The position numbers and the translations under genes were made by a program. A model generated the notes under the pieces. The model was not told where the DNA came from and ran no database searches. It saw nothing but the letters and a program-made list of their open reading frames with translations. Shown here one piece after another: positions 51,369 to 60,127 of a stretch of DNA of 64,000 nucleotides; within the stretch, counting starts at the first letter, position 1; every line of letters starts with the position of its first letter. The DNA comes from Massilistercora timonensis (lineage in GTDB: Bacteria > Bacillota > Clostridia > Lachnospirales > Lachnospiraceae): NCBI RefSeq assembly GCF_900312975.1, contig NZ_LT990039.1, positions 1,798,001 to 1,862,000 of the forward strand, in the 5' to 3' direction.

Positions 51369-52472
51369 TTATCTGTCCATGTTCTGGAGCGCTTCCCGGC
51401 CCAGCGCATCGGCGGCGATGATGGCCGCATATAACTGATCCGGCGTTACGTCGGCTACCATATTGTGGATGGATTCGCCTTCCACGCAGGATTTCTCTGC
51501 GATCACACGGATCTGGTCTTCCGTGGTGATGCCGATCTCTTTTAGTGTGACCGGAAGCCCTACTTCCATGCAGAAGTCCTGAACCTCTTTGAATTCTTCT
51601 TTGGACGCCCGCTCCAGGACAAGCTGGACCAAGGTGCCGAAGGCCACGCAGTTCCCGTGGGGAGCGCTGTGTCCGCCCAGGGCGGTCAGGCCGTTGTAGA
51701 AGGAATGGGCGACGGCAAGACCGCCGTTGTCGGCGCCTACGCCGGAGAGGTAGACGTTGGCTTCGATGATGGCGTCCAGAGCCGGTGTGACCACGTTGTG
51801 TTCACAGGCTGTTTTGGCGGCCGCGCCGTATTCCTTCAGCGTCTGATAGCAAAGGCGGCAAAGAGCCATGGCGGACTGGGTGATCCCGCCGTTTTCCAGG
51901 CTGGGAGCGTCGGTGCGCTCACAGGCCCTGGCTTCAAAATAAGTGCCCAGGGCGTCGCCCATGCCGGCTACCAGGAAGCGGACCGGAGCTTTGGCGATCA
52001 CGTCGCTGTCCACGATCACGGCTTCCGGGTTCTTGGGGTAGAACAGATAGCTGTTGAAGGTCTTGTCGTCATTGTAGATCACAGACAGCCCGGTACAGGG
52101 GGCGTCGGTGGCAACTACCGTGGGGACGATCACCACCGGAAGCTTCTCATAATGCGCAGTCGCTTTGGCGGTGTCGATGGCAGAGCCTCCGCCTACGCCG
52201 ACTACCACATTCAGCCCGTTTTCCCGGACGATCTTACGCATTTTCTCAATCTCTCCTACACTGGAAGTTCCGCCGAAGATTTCATAACGGCGGATGTCCT
52301 TTGTCCCTTCAAAGCTCTTCTCGATCTTATCGTGGCACATCTTGTGGCCGCTGTTGGAACAGATGAACAGCCATTTGTCTCCCAGATCTTTCATCTCTTC
52401 GTGGAAATGGAGAAGAGAATCCTTTCCCTGCACGTATTTCTGCGGCGCCCGCATCATTCTGAGCCTTGCCAT
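51369..52472 (-). CDS. gldA: Glycerol dehydrogenase-like iron-type alcohol dehydrogenase
   Basis: 367 residues of the GldA family. NAD-binding glycines are in VVGVGGGSAIDTAKA (about 90-104), the metal ligands follow the pattern D (GMGDALGTYFEAR, about 171), H (AVAHSFYNG, about 254) and H (SAPHGNCVAFG, about 271). It oxidises glycerol to dihydroxyacetone or reduces related carbonyls in the cytoplasm with NAD and a divalent metal. Exact substrate cannot be read from sequence. Monocistronic. Confidence 0.85.
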   Translation of the reverse strand: MARLRMMRAPQKYVQGKDSLLHFHEEMKDLGDKWLFICSNSGHKMCHDKIEKSFEGTKDIRRYEIFGGTSSVGEIEKMRKIVRENGLNVVVGVGGGSAIDTAKATAHYEKLPVVIVPTVVATDAPCTGLSVIYNDDKTFNSYLFYPKNPEAVIVDSDVIAKAPVRFLVAGMGDALGTYFEARACERTDAPSLENGGITQSAMALCRLCYQTLKEYGAAAKTACEHNVVTPALDAIIEANVYLSGVGADNGGLAVAHSFYNGLTALGGHSAPHGNCVAFGTLVQLVLERASKEEFKEVQDFCMEVGLPVTLKEIGITTEDQIRVIAEKSCVEGESIHNMVADVTPDQLYAAIIAADALGREALQNMDR

Positions 52473-52723
52473 ATGAATTCCTCCTTTGAAATGAATCGTT
52501 AAATATATATCAATCTTTGCCTTTATTATAGTCCTGCGATTTCAGATTTCAAGAGCAAAATCTCTGAAAATATTGTTGTAAATAAAGAAAATTTTGGTAA
52601 ATTTTATCGCTGTGTGGTTTCGTTAACATTCATTTTACAGAAGCATGATAGAAATCAGGGATAGACCCCTTCTATAATGAAAACAGAAGAGGAAAGTTGA
52701 CTTTGGGGAAGGAGGAAGCGGAT

Positions 52724-53146
52724 ATGGCATTGTTGATGAATGATACCGATATGAAACAGATGTTGGACGCGATCTGCCCGGAGGGAGAAACTTATCAGGG
52801 ACAGGCATGGGGCACCTTGATGTCCGGAACAGCGGAAATGCTGGCGTTGGGGGCGCTGAGTAATGTGTACTGTTATGTGGGGGTTACAGAGCGGTTCCTG
52901 GTGATCGCAGTGCTGGAGACTCTGGACATTTCTCATATATATGGGAAGATCTGTATTCCCTTTGATCAGTTTGACGAGGTAAAGATCAAAAAGGGACTGG
53001 TTCCGTCCCAGAGGATCATTAAGATGAAGAGTGGAAAGACGAAATTAAAATTGTCTCTGGTCAACAACTCGATCACGGCAAAGGTGAAAGCGCAGAAGCT
53101 GGGAATGCAGAAGATCTGCGAAGCGCTGGAGAAAGCTGCCCGATAA
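52724..53146 (+). CDS. Unknown protein, possibly PH-like fold
   Basis: 140 residues from the ATG at 52724 behind AAGGAGGAAG. After a helical lead, the alternating hydrophobic pattern YCYVGVTERFLVIAVLE, IPFDQFDEVKIKKG, SQRIIKMKSGKTKLKLSL and a final helix (MQKICEALEKA) resembles bacterial PH-like domains. No membrane segment or catalytic motif is visible. No family can be named with certainty. It stands alone, closed by a perfect hairpin. Confidence 0.65.
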   Translation: MALLMNDTDMKQMLDAICPEGETYQGQAWGTLMSGTAEMLALGALSNVYCYVGVTERFLVIAVLETLDISHIYGKICIPFDQFDEVKIKKGLVPSQRIIKMKSGKTKLKLSLVNNSITAKVKAQKLGMQKICEALEKAAR

Positions 53147-53173
53147 AAGAATAGTTTCATTGATTGAAATTGC

Positions 53174-53212
53174 AAGACAGAGTATGTAGAAGATACATAC
53201 TCTGTCTTTTTT
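53174..53212 (+). terminator. Terminator after the unknown protein gene
   Basis: 15-bp perfect stem, arms 53174-53188 and 53194-53208, loop GAAGA, T run to 53212. Confidence 0.88.
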
Positions 53213-53227
53213 GGTGCGCCAGAAAAC

Positions 53228-53256
53228 TTGCAATAAGCAGGTGGATAAATTATAAT
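53228..53256 (+). promoter_or_regulatory. Promoter of XRE-helicase operon
   Basis: TTGCAA (53228-53233), 17-base spacer, TATAAT (53251-53256). Confidence 0.75.
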
Positions 53257-53260
53257 GGAA

Positions 53261-53313
53261 TTAGCCGTACGGCTAAAAAAAGTATGAAAAAATTACAATT
53301 TTGCCGTACGGCA
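53261..53313. promoter_or_regulatory. Pair of GCCGTACGGC operators
   Basis: TTAGCCGTACGGCTAA (53261-53276, perfect palindrome) and TGCCGTACGGCA (53302-53313). They share the core GCCGTACGGC, lie 41 bases apart (about four helical turns) and follow the -10 box, so the small XRE protein encoded next is their likely ligand. Confidence 0.8.
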
Positions 53314-53329
53314 TAGAAATGGGGAAAAT

Positions 53330-53542
53330 ATGAAAATTATTGATACCAAATCTCTTGGCACAGCGATACGAGAAAGGCGCAAAGAACTTCATTACACGCA
53401 GACATATCTGGCTGAATTCAGTGGCCTCAGCGTTAGTTTTATCTCAGACCTGGAACGAGGGAAAGCGACAGCAGAAATAGGAAAGACACTGCAGATCATA
53501 CATTTGCTGGGAATGGATATTTTGGTGGAGAAGCGGGGGTAA
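53330..53542 (+). CDS. Small XRE regulator (HipB/Y4mF-like)
   Basis: 70 residues, little more than one helix-turn-helix (IRERRKELHYTQTYLAEFSGLSVSFISDLERGKA, about 13-47) with the C-terminal strand LGMDILVEK typical of HipB-like antitoxins. In most genomes such genes precede hipA; here the partner is a helicase-like gene that starts 2 bases after the stop. Two palindromes upstream are its probable operators. It likely keeps the operon silent. Confidence 0.82.
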   Translation: MKIIDTKSLGTAIRERRKELHYTQTYLAEFSGLSVSFISDLERGKATAEIGKTLQIIHLLGMDILVEKRG

Positions 53543-53543
53543 G

Positions 53544-56264
53544 ATGGAGATGGGAAACAGATACGATAACATTTTACAATTCAAGGGGATCTGGCGGGAT
53601 TATCAGGAGCGGGTCCTGTCCAATTCGGGAAAATATCTGGCGGACGGTAAGCTGCACATTGTGGCGGCGCCGGGTTCCGGGAAGACGACCCTTGGCATTG
53701 AGCTGATCAGGCGGCTGGGGGAGCCCTGTCTGATCCTGTCGCCCAGTATTACCATCCGGCAGCAGTGGCTTGCCCGGATCACAGAAGGATTCCTTGTGGA
53801 AGGGCAGGCGCCGGAGGAACTGATGTCCAATGACCTGAAGCAGATGAAGCCGATCACGGCCATCACCTATCAGGCGCTGTACAGCGCCATGAAACATTAC
53901 CAGGGAGAGCTTCGGGATCAGGGGGAGGAAGAAGACGAAGAGCCGGATCCGGTTCTTGCTGAAGAAACAGAGGCGGTAGACTTCCGGGAGTTTGATATCC
54001 TGGCGGCGGTGAAGGAAGCCGGGGTGAAGACCATCTGTCTGGACGAGGCCCATCATCTGCGCAGTGAGTGGTGGAAAGCGCTGGAAAGTTTTATGAAAGA
54101 GATGAAGGGGATGACGGTGATCGCGCTGACTGCCACGCCGCCCTATGACAGTACTGCCGGGCAGTGGAAGCGGTACACGGATCTGTGCGGTCCTATCGAC
54201 GAAGAGATCTTTACGCCGGAGCTGGTGCGGGAGGGGAGCCTTTGTCCCCATGAGGACTATGTTTATTTTAACTGGCCTACGAAAGAAGAGCTAAAAGAGA
54301 TCGGGAAGTACCAGGAGCAGACGGCCGGCATATACCGGGAGCTTCTGACCGGTCCGGAATTTACCCGGATGATCGCCACCCATAAGGGACTGCAGGATCC
54401 GGAAGGATACAGTGAGAAATTCCTGGAGGAGCCCAAGTATTTCTCTGCCCTTCTCATCTTCTGCCAGGCCCAGGGGATCCCCTTTCCACCCTATCTGCGG
54501 CGGCTGATCGGGACGGAGGGAAGACTGCCGGAACTGACGGATAAGTGGCTGGAAGCCCTGCTGCAGGGATTCCTCTATGACGATACAGACTCTTATCTGG
54601 TATCAGAGGAAGCAAGGGAAGGGATCCAGAAACAGCTGAAGGAAGCGGGATGTATCTACAGGAAGAAGGTTTCCCTGACCCACAAGGACGCCCTGCAGAA
54701 GCTTCTGGTCAAGAGTCAGGGCAAGATGGAGAGCATCGGCAGGATCGTGGAGACAGAACAGCAGGCCATGGGAGAACGGCTCAGGCTCCTTATCCTGTGC
54801 GACTATATCAAGAAAGAAAAGCTGTCCGTTGTGGGGACGGAGGAAGATATGACTGCGGAGATCGGGGCAGTGCCTATCTTTGAGTTCCTGCGGCGCAAAG
54901 ATCAGGCCGGGATCAGGCTTGGAGTTCTCAGTGGTTCTGTGGTCATCGTGCCCTTGGATACGAAGGAGATCCTGGAGAAACTGATGGCGGAAAAAGACTG
55001 TGAGGGAACCCTCTCTCCCATCCGGGAGACCGGATACGGGAAGCTGCAGGTGAAGGGGAAGCAGACCCATGTGGTAGCTGTGGTGACAGAGCTTTTTGAA
55101 CAGGGGCAGATCAATGCCCTGGTGGGGACCAAATCCCTGCTGGGTGAAGGGTGGGACGCTCCCTGTATCAATTCGCTGATCCTGGCAACCTATGTAGGGT
55201 CCTTTATGCTGAGCAATCAGATGCGGGGCCGGACCATCCGTACGGATAAGAACCATCCGGAGAAGACCGGCAATATCTGGCATCTGGCCTGTATCTTCCC
55301 CCAGAAGAAGGGGAAGGAAAAGCATCCGGACCTCTCCGGGGACTACGAGACACTGGTCCGCCGGTTTGACTCTTTCCTGGGGGTATCCTGGCAGGAACCG
55401 GTGATTGAGAGCGGCATTGGGCGACTGGGGATCCCGGAGTTTGACACCCGGGATAAGATGGAAGAGATCAATGAGACCATGCTCTTAAGGGCAGCTGACC
55501 GGGAAGGGCTGCGCCAAAGATGGCAGCAGTCTCTGAAAGAGATCCGGGGCGGAATGGAGGTACGCCAGCGGGAGGACATCCCCAAAGAGGCTGCCAATAC
55601 CGGGTACATTTTCGTTCATGCTCTGGGATTTATGATCCTGAGTATTCTGTCGGCAGTACTTTCCGAGGCTGTCCGGCTGTTCTTCGAGATGACTTACCGG
55701 TATCCCGGTTCCCTGGTGCCAAAGGTCCTGATGGTGATCACGGTCCTGGGCTGTCTGGGGATCGGAAGATTCGGATATCTTTTGTTCAAGTTCAGCACCC
55801 CGCAGAAGCGGATGCGCCAGATCGGCCAGGCGGTGGCTGCAGCCCTGGAAGAGCTTGGAGAGCTGGAAGACCCGCAGCACAGCCGGGTGGAAACAGAATC
55901 CCTGCAGGGGGCGGTGATCAGCGTGGCGCTGAAAGGCGGGACCATGCGGGACAAGACCACATTCGCAGTCTGCATGGAGGAGATCTGGGGCGTCATCGAC
56001 AACCCCAGGTATCTGCTGGTGAGAGGAAGAAAGCCCCAGAAGGCCAAAGAATTCTATGCGGTTCCTGAGATCTTCGGGAAGCACAAGGACCGGGTCTATG
56101 TCTTTGAGAAACATATCCGCAAGGCGCTGGGAAGATTCCAGACTGTCTATACCCGGACGCCGGAAGGGCGGAAAGTCCTTTTGCGGGCGCGGACACGGTC
56201 CTTTGTGAATAAGAATCAGACGGTGCTGCAGGGACGGAAAGTTGTGAAGGGCGAATACGAATAA
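53544..56264 (+). CDS. Membrane-anchored SF2 helicase-like protein, possible defence gene
   Basis: 906 residues. N-terminal SF2 ATPase core: Walker A APGSGKTT (42-49), DEAH box CLDEAHH (165-171), motif III ALTATPP (194-200); the second core domain shows KSLLGEGWDAP and MRGRTIRTD (motif VI). Between them is a helical insert of about 250 residues. After the core, two membrane helices (about 688-716 and 722-748) are followed by a basic C-terminal domain. DEAH proteins of restriction and defence systems share the core, but the membrane hairpin is unusual. It is co-transcribed with the XRE regulator. Function is unknown. Confidence 0.75.
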   Translation: MEMGNRYDNILQFKGIWRDYQERVLSNSGKYLADGKLHIVAAPGSGKTTLGIELIRRLGEPCLILSPSITIRQQWLARITEGFLVEGQAPEELMSNDLKQMKPITAITYQALYSAMKHYQGELRDQGEEEDEEPDPVLAEETEAVDFREFDILAAVKEAGVKTICLDEAHHLRSEWWKALESFMKEMKGMTVIALTATPPYDSTAGQWKRYTDLCGPIDEEIFTPELVREGSLCPHEDYVYFNWPTKEELKEIGKYQEQTAGIYRELLTGPEFTRMIATHKGLQDPEGYSEKFLEEPKYFSALLIFCQAQGIPFPPYLRRLIGTEGRLPELTDKWLEALLQGFLYDDTDSYLVSEEAREGIQKQLKEAGCIYRKKVSLTHKDALQKLLVKSQGKMESIGRIVETEQQAMGERLRLLILCDYIKKEKLSVVGTEEDMTAEIGAVPIFEFLRRKDQAGIRLGVLSGSVVIVPLDTKEILEKLMAEKDCEGTLSPIRETGYGKLQVKGKQTHVVAVVTELFEQGQINALVGTKSLLGEGWDAPCINSLILATYVGSFMLSNQMRGRTIRTDKNHPEKTGNIWHLACIFPQKKGKEKHPDLSGDYETLVRRFDSFLGVSWQEPVIESGIGRLGIPEFDTRDKMEEINETMLLRAADREGLRQRWQQSLKEIRGGMEVRQREDIPKEAANTGYIFVHALGFMILSILSAVLSEAVRLFFEMTYRYPGSLVPKVLMVITVLGCLGIGRFGYLLFKFSTPQKRMRQIGQAVAAALEELGELEDPQHSRVETESLQGAVISVALKGGTMRDKTTFAVCMEEIWGVIDNPRYLLVRGRKPQKAKEFYAVPEIFGKHKDRVYVFEKHIRKALGRFQTVYTRTPEGRKVLLRARTRSFVNKNQTVLQGRKVVKGEYE

Positions 56265-56288
56265 AAAGGGACAGGGTATTTTTAATCT

Positions 56289-56320
56289 GGGACGTGGTAT
56301 TTTTAAAAATACCACGTCCC
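56289..56320. repeat. 32-bp perfect palindrome after the helicase gene
   Basis: Arms GGGACGTGGTATTTTT and its complement meet without a loop. A similar arm, GGGACAGGGTATTTTT, lies just before it at about 56267-56282. It may be a terminator or a dispersed REP-like element. Confidence 0.6.
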
Positions 56321-56535
56321 CAACTATGTTATGTTCGAAACGCTTTACTTTTTCCTTGTAAAAGATCTGTGGTCATGCTATACTTTTTTCATTCTCAAAC
56401 AGATCCCACAGATTTCTATCTATTCTTATCATTTAACAAATTTCTTTGAGATCCCATTGGAAATAGTATATTTACCCAGGCAGCCGGAAGGGCGCGCATA
56501 TCATCCGCCTGAGTCTTGACGGGAGGATGATGCTT

Positions 56536-56616
56536 ATGAGTACATATGAGGAATTTATGATCATGTTGACCATTGGACTTCTGATCACAGCGATTCTGAA
56601 TCTGAACAGTAAGTAA
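56536..56616 (+). CDS. Small hydrophobic type I toxin 1 (holin-like)
   Basis: 26 residues, starting MSTYEEFMIMLTIGLLITAI and ending LNLNSK: one membrane helix with a charged tail, like TxpA/Hol-Tox peptides of Firmicutes. GGGAGGATG lies upstream. The stop codon lies inside a hairpin (AAGCCGCC with GGCGGCTT, 56615-56648). A strong promoter on the other strand drives an RNA across its 3' end. Such peptides damage the membrane when not silenced by the antisense RNA. Confidence 0.7.
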   Translation: MSTYEEFMIMLTIGLLITAILNLNSK

Positions 56617-56707
56617 GCCGCCCTGTCCCTGGAAAAGATAGGCGGCTTGCTTAGCTGGTTATTTTTGCCGGGCGGATAGGTTTGCTCTATCTTCCGGCTG
56701 TCTTGTT
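56610..56707 (-). ncRNA. Antisense RNA 1 (putative antitoxin)
   Basis: Minus-strand promoter TTGACT (56741-56736), 16-base spacer, TATAAT (56719-56714). The transcript would run left over the 3' end of toxin 1, as RatA does over txpA. The 3' end is estimated at the shared hairpin. Confidence 0.55.
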
Positions 56708-56713
56708 AAATAT

Positions 56714-56741
56714 ATTATAGCAGAGAGACTTAAAAAGTCAA
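56714..56741 (-). promoter_or_regulatory. Promoter of antisense RNA 1
   Basis: TTGACT and TATAAT on the minus strand, spacer 16. Nearly identical in sequence to the promoter at 57012-57039. Confidence 0.7.
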
Positions 56742-56820
56742 TGAAGGATAGTATATTTACCCAGGCAGCCGAGGGGCGCGCTGATTCCCGATCTGAGTCT
56801 TGCAGAAAGGGGAAATGCCT

Positions 56821-56904
56821 ATGAGTACATATGAAGAATTCATGGTCTTACTGACGATCGGTCTTTTGATCATCGCAATTCTGAATTTGAAAAATGGGAA
56901 ATAG
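56821..56904 (+). CDS. Small hydrophobic type I toxin 2 (holin-like)
   Basis: 27 residues, MSTYEEFMVLLTIGLLIIAI then LNLKNGK, 20 of the first 24 positions equal to toxin 1. AAAGGGGAAA is the ribosome site. The stop codon lies in the hairpin AATAGCCGT/ACGGCTATT (56900-56940). It is the second copy of the tandem unit and should be silenced by antisense RNA 2. Confidence 0.7.
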   Translation: MSTYEEFMVLLTIGLLIIAILNLKNGK

Positions 56905-57005
56905 CCGTCCTCGTCTCTGGTAAAAGATTGAACGGCTATTTCAGATAGCTTATTAAATTGATTCGCCAGATCGGGTAGCTCGCCCTACCCGTCGGCTGTC
57001 TTGTT
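56895..57005 (-). ncRNA. Antisense RNA 2 (putative antitoxin)
   Basis: Driven by the promoter at 57012-57039; it would end after the hairpin at 56900-56940, where the minus strand has a T-rich tract (TTTCCCATTTTT). It overlaps the 3' end of toxin 2. Confidence 0.55.
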
Positions 57006-57011
57006 AAATAT

Positions 57012-57039
57012 ATTATAACAGAGAGACTAAAAAAGTCAA
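57012..57039 (-). promoter_or_regulatory. Promoter of antisense RNA 2
   Basis: Minus strand TTGACT (57039-57034), 16-base spacer, TATAAT (57017-57012). Confidence 0.7.
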
Positions 57040-57083
57040 TGAAGGATCCTGCCCAGAGGCTTCTTAAAATTCTATTAATATCC

Positions 57084-57112
57084 TTGACAAAATCCCCTGC
57101 GCTGGCTATCAT
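57084..57112 (+). promoter_or_regulatory. Promoter of valS
   Basis: TTGACA (57084-57089), 17-base spacer, TATCAT (57107-57112). Confidence 0.8.
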
Positions 57113-57118
57113 ATTCAA

Positions 57119-57394
57119 TAGTTTATGTGCAAAAGGCGATGAAGAAGAGGAGTACACGAACCTCACGCTGACAGAGAAGGCCGCCCGCAGGCTGAGAGGG
57201 GCCCCAGAAGAGATGAGGCGCGGAAGGTAGCTTTAGAGCCGGATCGCTGAACCCGCCGCAGAGGCGGACAAGTAAGCGGTCCCGGAGTCGTTCCCGTTAA
57301 AGAATAAGATGAGATATATGGAGGAATCTCTTCTATATAATGAAGGTGGTACCGCGAGAACAATCGCCCTTTACAGATGTGTAAAGGGTTTTTT
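57119..57394 (+). promoter_or_regulatory. T-box riboswitch controlling valS
   Basis: The leader holds the T-box sequence AAGGTGGTACCGCG (57343-57356) and a terminator CCCTTTACA-GATG-TGTAAAGGG followed by TTTTTT (57367-57394). Stem I includes an AGTA S-turn element (near 57152) and a GTA at 57227-57229 that could be the valine specifier. Uncharged tRNA-Val would stabilise the antiterminator and allow valS transcription. Confidence 0.92.
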
Positions 57395-57443
57395 CTTTTA
57401 CAAATGTGAAAATTGTGTGAAAAGCGAGAATGAGGAGGATACT

Positions 57444-60101
57444 ATGAGCCAGAACCTGGAAAAGACCTACAATCCCAAAGAGATTGAGCCAAAGCTGTAT
57501 GAGAAATGGTGTGAGAAAGAATATTTCCACGCTGAGGTGGACCGCAGCAGAAAACCGTTTACTACGGTGATGCCGCCTCCGAATATTACCGGAAAGCTGC
57601 ACATGGGCCACGCCCTTGACAATACCCTGCAGGACATCATCATCCGTTACAAGAGAATGCAGGGCTACAATACGCTGTGGGTTCCGGGAACGGACCACGC
57701 CGCCATTTCTACGGAAGTAAAGGTGACCAACCAGCTGAAAGAAGAAGGCATTGACAAAAAGGAGCTAGGTCGGGAGAAATTCCTGGAGCGCACCTGGCAG
57801 TGGAAGGACGAATATGCGGGAACCATCGAGGGACAGTTAAAGAAGCTGGGCGTGTCCTGCGACTGGGAGCGGGAGCGCTTCACCATGGACGAGGGCTGTT
57901 CCAAGGCGGTGGAAGAGGTGTTTATCGAGCTCTATGAGAAAGGCTACATTTACCGGGGGTCCCGGATCATCAACTGGTGTCCGGTGTGCAAGACCTCTCT
58001 TTCCGACGCGGAAGTAGAGCATGAAGAGCAGGAAGGCCATTTCTGGCATATCAAATACCCCATCGTGGGGACCGACGATTATCTGGAGATCGCAACCACC
58101 CGTCCGGAGACCATGCTGGGCGATACGGCCATCGCGGTACATCCGGATGACGAGCGGTACAAAGATATCGTAGGCAAGACGGCGATCCTGCCGCTGGTGG
58201 GAAGAGAGATCCCCATCGTGGCGGATTCTTATGTAGATAAAGAGTTCGGGACCGGCGCGGTGAAGATCACGCCGGCTCACGACCCCAACGACTTCGAGGT
58301 AGGCAAGCGCCACAACCTGCCGGAGATCAACATTATGAACGACGACGCCACCATCAATGAGAACGGCGGCAAGTACGCCGGGCTGGACCGCTACGAGGCC
58401 CGGAAGGTGATGGTGAAGGATCTGGAGGAGCAGGGCTATCTGGTGAAAGTAGTTCCCCACTCCCACAACGTTGGAACCCACGACCGCTGCCACACCACCG
58501 TGGAGCCGCTGGTAAAACAGCAGTGGTTCGTGAAGATGGAAGAACTGGCCAAGCCGGCTATCCAGGCCGTGAAAAACGGCGATCTGAAGTTTGTGCCGGA
58601 GCGGTTTGACAAGATCTACCTGCACTGGCTGGAAAATATCCGTGACTGGTGTATTTCCCGGCAGATCTGGTGGGGACACCGGATTCCTGCCTACTACTGC
58701 GATGAATGCGGCGAGGTAGTAGTGGCAAGAAGCATGCCGGAGGTATGTCCGAAATGCGGATGTAAGCATTTTACCCAGGACGAAGATACCCTGGACACCT
58801 GGTTCAGTTCCGCCCTGTGGCCCTTCTCCACGCTGGGATGGCCGGACAAGACGGAGGACCTGGACTACTTCTACCCAACAGACGTGCTGGTGACCGGATA
58901 CGACATCATTTTCTTCTGGGTGATCCGGATGGTATTCTCCGGATATGAACATACCGGAAAATCGCCCTTCCACACCGTGTTCATCCACGGCCTGGTGCGG
59001 GATTCCTTAGGCCGCAAGATGAGCAAGTCTTTGGGAAATGGAATTGATCCCCTGGAGATCATTGACCAGTACGGGGCAGACGCCCTGCGTATGACCCTGG
59101 TAACCGGAAATGCGCCGGGAAATGATATGCGTTTCTACAACGAACGTGTGGAAGCCAGCCGGAACTTTGCCAACAAAGTATGGAATGCGTCCCGTTTCAT
59201 TATGATGAACCTGGAAGATAAAAAACTGACTCAGCCGGCAGACTTTAAAGTGCGTCCAGCAGACCGCTGGATCATGTCCAAATGCAACAACCTGGTCAAA
59301 GATGTGACCGAGAATATGGATAAATTCGAGCTTGGTATTGCTCTGTCCAAGATCTATGATTTCATCTGGGATGAATTCTGCGACTGGTACATTGAGATCG
59401 CCAAGTACCGTATTTATCACGCAGATGAGGATCCGGAAAGCGCCAACGACGCCCTGTGGACTCTGCGGGAGGTACTGAAGAAGGGACTGAAGCTGCTGCA
59501 TCCGTATATGCCGTTCGTCTCTGAGGAGATCTACAGCAAACTGGTGCCGGAAGAAGAATCTCTGATGATGTCTGACTGGCCGCAGTATGATGAGTCCTGG
59601 AATTATCCGATCGCGGAAAATATTGCAGAACATTATAAAGAAATCATCCGCGGCATCCGCAACGTGCGGACTGAGATGAATGTTCCAAAGAACCGCAAGG
59701 CTACGGCCTATGTGGTATGTGAAGACGCTCAGTTGTGTACCGGTCTGGAGATGCTTCGGCAGGCAGCCCGGAATATGGCGGCAGTTAATGATCTGATCAT
59801 CCAGCACGATACGGTTGGAATACCGGAGGATGCGGTATCCATCGTGGTGCCGGATGCTACAGTATATTTACCATTGGAAGAGTTGATCGATTTTGACCAG
59901 GAGCTGGAGCGTCTGACCAAAGAAGAAGCCCGTCTCGCCAAAGAGATCGCCCGGGCGGAAGGCATGCTGAGCAATGAGAAATTCGTCAGCAAGGCGCCGG
60001 AAGCCAAGGTGCAGGAAGAGCGGGAGAAACTGGAGACTTACAGACAGATGATGGAGCAGGTACAGGAAAGACTGGAGAGTTTGAAGGCAAAACGCTCCTA
60101 A
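57444..60101 (+). CDS. valS: Valyl-tRNA synthetase
   Basis: 885 residues from the ATG at 57444 behind GAGGAGG. Class I synthetase with HMGH (53-56, in [13 protein letters not shown]), the CP1 editing domain (about 190-340), KMSKS (about 525-529), an anticodon-binding domain and a C-terminal coiled-coil arm (about 815-885). It charges tRNA-Val with valine and edits threonine. Upstream T-box gives control by tRNA charging. The LtaS-like gene follows by 26 bases. Confidence 0.97.
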   Translation: MSQNLEKTYNPKEIEPKLYEKWCEKEYFHAEVDRSRKPFTTVMPPPNITGKLHMGHALDNTLQDIIIRYKRMQGYNTLWVPGTDHAAISTEVKVTNQLKEEGIDKKELGREKFLERTWQWKDEYAGTIEGQLKKLGVSCDWERERFTMDEGCSKAVEEVFIELYEKGYIYRGSRIINWCPVCKTSLSDAEVEHEEQEGHFWHIKYPIVGTDDYLEIATTRPETMLGDTAIAVHPDDERYKDIVGKTAILPLVGREIPIVADSYVDKEFGTGAVKITPAHDPNDFEVGKRHNLPEINIMNDDATINENGGKYAGLDRYEARKVMVKDLEEQGYLVKVVPHSHNVGTHDRCHTTVEPLVKQQWFVKMEELAKPAIQAVKNGDLKFVPERFDKIYLHWLENIRDWCISRQIWWGHRIPAYYCDECGEVVVARSMPEVCPKCGCKHFTQDEDTLDTWFSSALWPFSTLGWPDKTEDLDYFYPTDVLVTGYDIIFFWVIRMVFSGYEHTGKSPFHTVFIHGLVRDSLGRKMSKSLGNGIDPLEIIDQYGADALRMTLVTGNAPGNDMRFYNERVEASRNFANKVWNASRFIMMNLEDKKLTQPADFKVRPADRWIMSKCNNLVKDVTENMDKFELGIALSKIYDFIWDEFCDWYIEIAKYRIYHADEDPESANDALWTLREVLKKGLKLLHPYMPFVSEEIYSKLVPEEESLMMSDWPQYDESWNYPIAENIAEHYKEIIRGIRNVRTEMNVPKNRKATAYVVCEDAQLCTGLEMLRQAARNMAAVNDLIIQHDTVGIPEDAVSIVVPDATVYLPLEELIDFDQELERLTKEEARLAKEIARAEGMLSNEKFVSKAPEAKVQEEREKLETYRQMMEQVQERLESLKAKRS

Positions 60102-60127
60102 GTGATTCATAAGGGGTTTGTTGACCG

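Larger units (their letters stand above)
56463..57047. repeat. Tandem duplication of a type I toxin-antitoxin unit
   Basis: A 24-base block (ATAGTATATTTACCCAGG and on) is identical at 56463-56486 and 56748-56771, and a block of about 55 bases starting CGGCTGTCTTGTTAAATA recurs at 56696-56749 and 56993-57047 with few changes. The third boundary runs into the valS leader. Confidence 0.8.
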
